Source: Phycisphaerae bacterium (GTDB lineage Bacteria > Planctomycetota > Phycisphaerae > Phycisphaerales > SM1A02). From it: DNA of 6,254 nucleotides. The notes under the pieces are model-generated. The model was not told the origin of the DNA, did no database searches, and worked only from the letters and a program-made list of their open reading frames with translations. The stretch lies in assembly GCA_002591705.1 (NCBI GenBank), contig PAAB01000006.1, positions 37,545-43,798 of the forward strand, in the 5' to 3' direction. Numbering within the stretch: the stretch's first letter is position 1; each line of letters opens with the position of its first letter. Shown here in pieces: positions 5,623 through 6,254 of the stretch. The position numbers were made by a program, and so were the translations under genes.

Positions 5623-6254
5623 ATGAAAAATAACGAACAAATTTTTGATTTATCGTCATACAGAACACTATTAAGATATTTATTAGCCTCTAAACTAGAT
5701 ATAAAAAATTTTAATGATGACTTAAGTAAAGGAAGAAATCTAATTATGAGGCATGACATTGATTTTTGTCCGGCTAGAGCTCTTGAGTTAGCCGAGTTAG
5801 AAAGAAGAAACAATATAAAATCAACGTTTTTCTTTTTAGTAAATACAGATTTTTATAACCTAAACACTAATGAAAATATAAATATAGTGAAAAAGATATT
5901 AAGTTTAGGACATAAAATAGGCCTTCACTTTGATGCAGATATTTATACAGATTATGTTAGTATGAATAAGGCTTGCAAAAATGAATTAAATATTTTGGAA
6001 AATATTATTTCTAGAGATATTGATATAATCAGCTTTCATCGTCCTTCAAAAAGCATTTTAACTTTAAATAGAAAATTAGCAGGGAAAGATCATACATACA
6101 TGAAAAAATTTACGAAAAGCATTAACTATTGTTCAGATTCTCAAGGCAGATGGCTCTACGAAAACCCTAAAGATATTATTAGCAAAAATATTCATAATAA
6201 CTCATTTACTCTACATTTATTAATACATCCAATATGGTGGACTACCCCAAAAGA
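5623..6254 (+). CDS. polysaccharide deacetylase-like protein, NodB fold (3'-partial)
   Basis: A frame open for 210 codons runs off the right edge without a stop. It resembles the divergent NodB-homology proteins found in O-antigen and capsule clusters. IMRHDID (41-47) takes the place of the catalytic and metal-binding TFDD motif. IKSTFFFL (65-72) follows. GHKIGLHFDA (96-105) carries the histidines of the second motif, and SFHRPS (137-142) resembles the third, substrate-groove motif. LLIHPIWW (199-206) resembles the late Leu-His motif. If active, it would remove an acetyl group from a sugar or be recruited to a related hydrolysis. ATG 5623 is the only upstream start, because an in-frame TAA lies at 5611-5613; the RBS is weak (AAAGA). 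There is no signal peptide, which suggests a cytoplasmic substrate such as a nucleotide sugar or lipid-linked precursor. An antisense frame at 5610-5813 is a shadow of this gene. Confidence 0.85.
   Translation, partial: MKNNEQIFDLSSYRTLLRYLLASKLDIKNFNDDLSKGRNLIMRHDIDFCPARALELAELERRNNIKSTFFFLVNTDFYNLNTNENINIVKKILSLGHKIGLHFDADIYTDYVSMNKACKNELNILENIISRDIDIISFHRPSKSILTLNRKLAGKDHTYMKKFTKSINYCSDSQGRWLYENPKDIISKNIHNNSFTLHLLIHPIWWTTPK

Noticed and set aside
5610..5813. 67-codon open frame on the minus strand
   Set aside because: It lies antisense to the start of the deacetylase-like gene, whose plus-strand frame carries recognisable motifs (RHDID, TFFF). The minus frame shows no family features and is a shadow.
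1..6254. CRISPR array, insertion sequence or integrase
   Set aside because: No regularly spaced direct repeats, no transposase or integrase frame, and no terminal inverted repeats with target duplications were seen on either strand.

Overview
The window is strongly A+T-rich, with codon use dominated by A/T-ending codons and Lys/Asn/Ile/Phe-rich proteins. The protein genes all look like surface-polysaccharide (O-antigen, capsule or similar glycan) genes. The class II tRNA-Tyr, with its GUAC joint before the T arm and an encoded CCA, looks alphaproteobacterial. Together these suggest a low-GC marine alphaproteobacterium of the SAR11/Pelagibacter kind. That assignment is inference from base composition and gene style, not proof.

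Layout: (1) positions 2-1540, + strand: the 3' part of a NodU/CmcH-family carbamoyltransferase whose N-terminus lies outside the window. (2) positions 1556-3040, - strand, tail to tail with it: a capsule-polysaccharide-biosynthesis-type (GT-B-like) protein that starts at TTG and has a good ribosome-binding site and a strong-looking promoter. (3) positions 3041-3741: a non-coding block centred on tRNA-Tyr(GUA), with a promoter upstream and two oppositely directed terminator-like hairpins downstream. (4) positions 3742-5319, - strand: a second, divergent GT-B-like surface-glycan protein with a C-terminal threonine-rich motif. (5) positions 5320-5622: a very A+T-rich divergent intergenic region with hairpins and possible promoters. 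(6) position 5623 to the window end, + strand: the 5' part of a polysaccharide-deacetylase-like (NodB-fold) gene cut off by the window edge.

The four proteins plausibly act in building and decorating a cell-surface glycan: sugar transfer or polymer handling by the two GT-B-like proteins, carbamoylation of a sugar by the NodU-like enzyme, and possible deacetylation or a related step by the NodB-like protein. They do not form one operon. Strand changes at every gene boundary and long spacers suggest individually acquired and individually transcribed genes around a tRNA, as in a hypervariable surface-polysaccharide island. I see no CRISPR array, transposase, integrase or clearly new system. The most useful points are the unlabelled deacetylase-like gene at the right edge, the divergent Thr-run GT-B protein, and the crossed terminators downstream of tRNA-Tyr.
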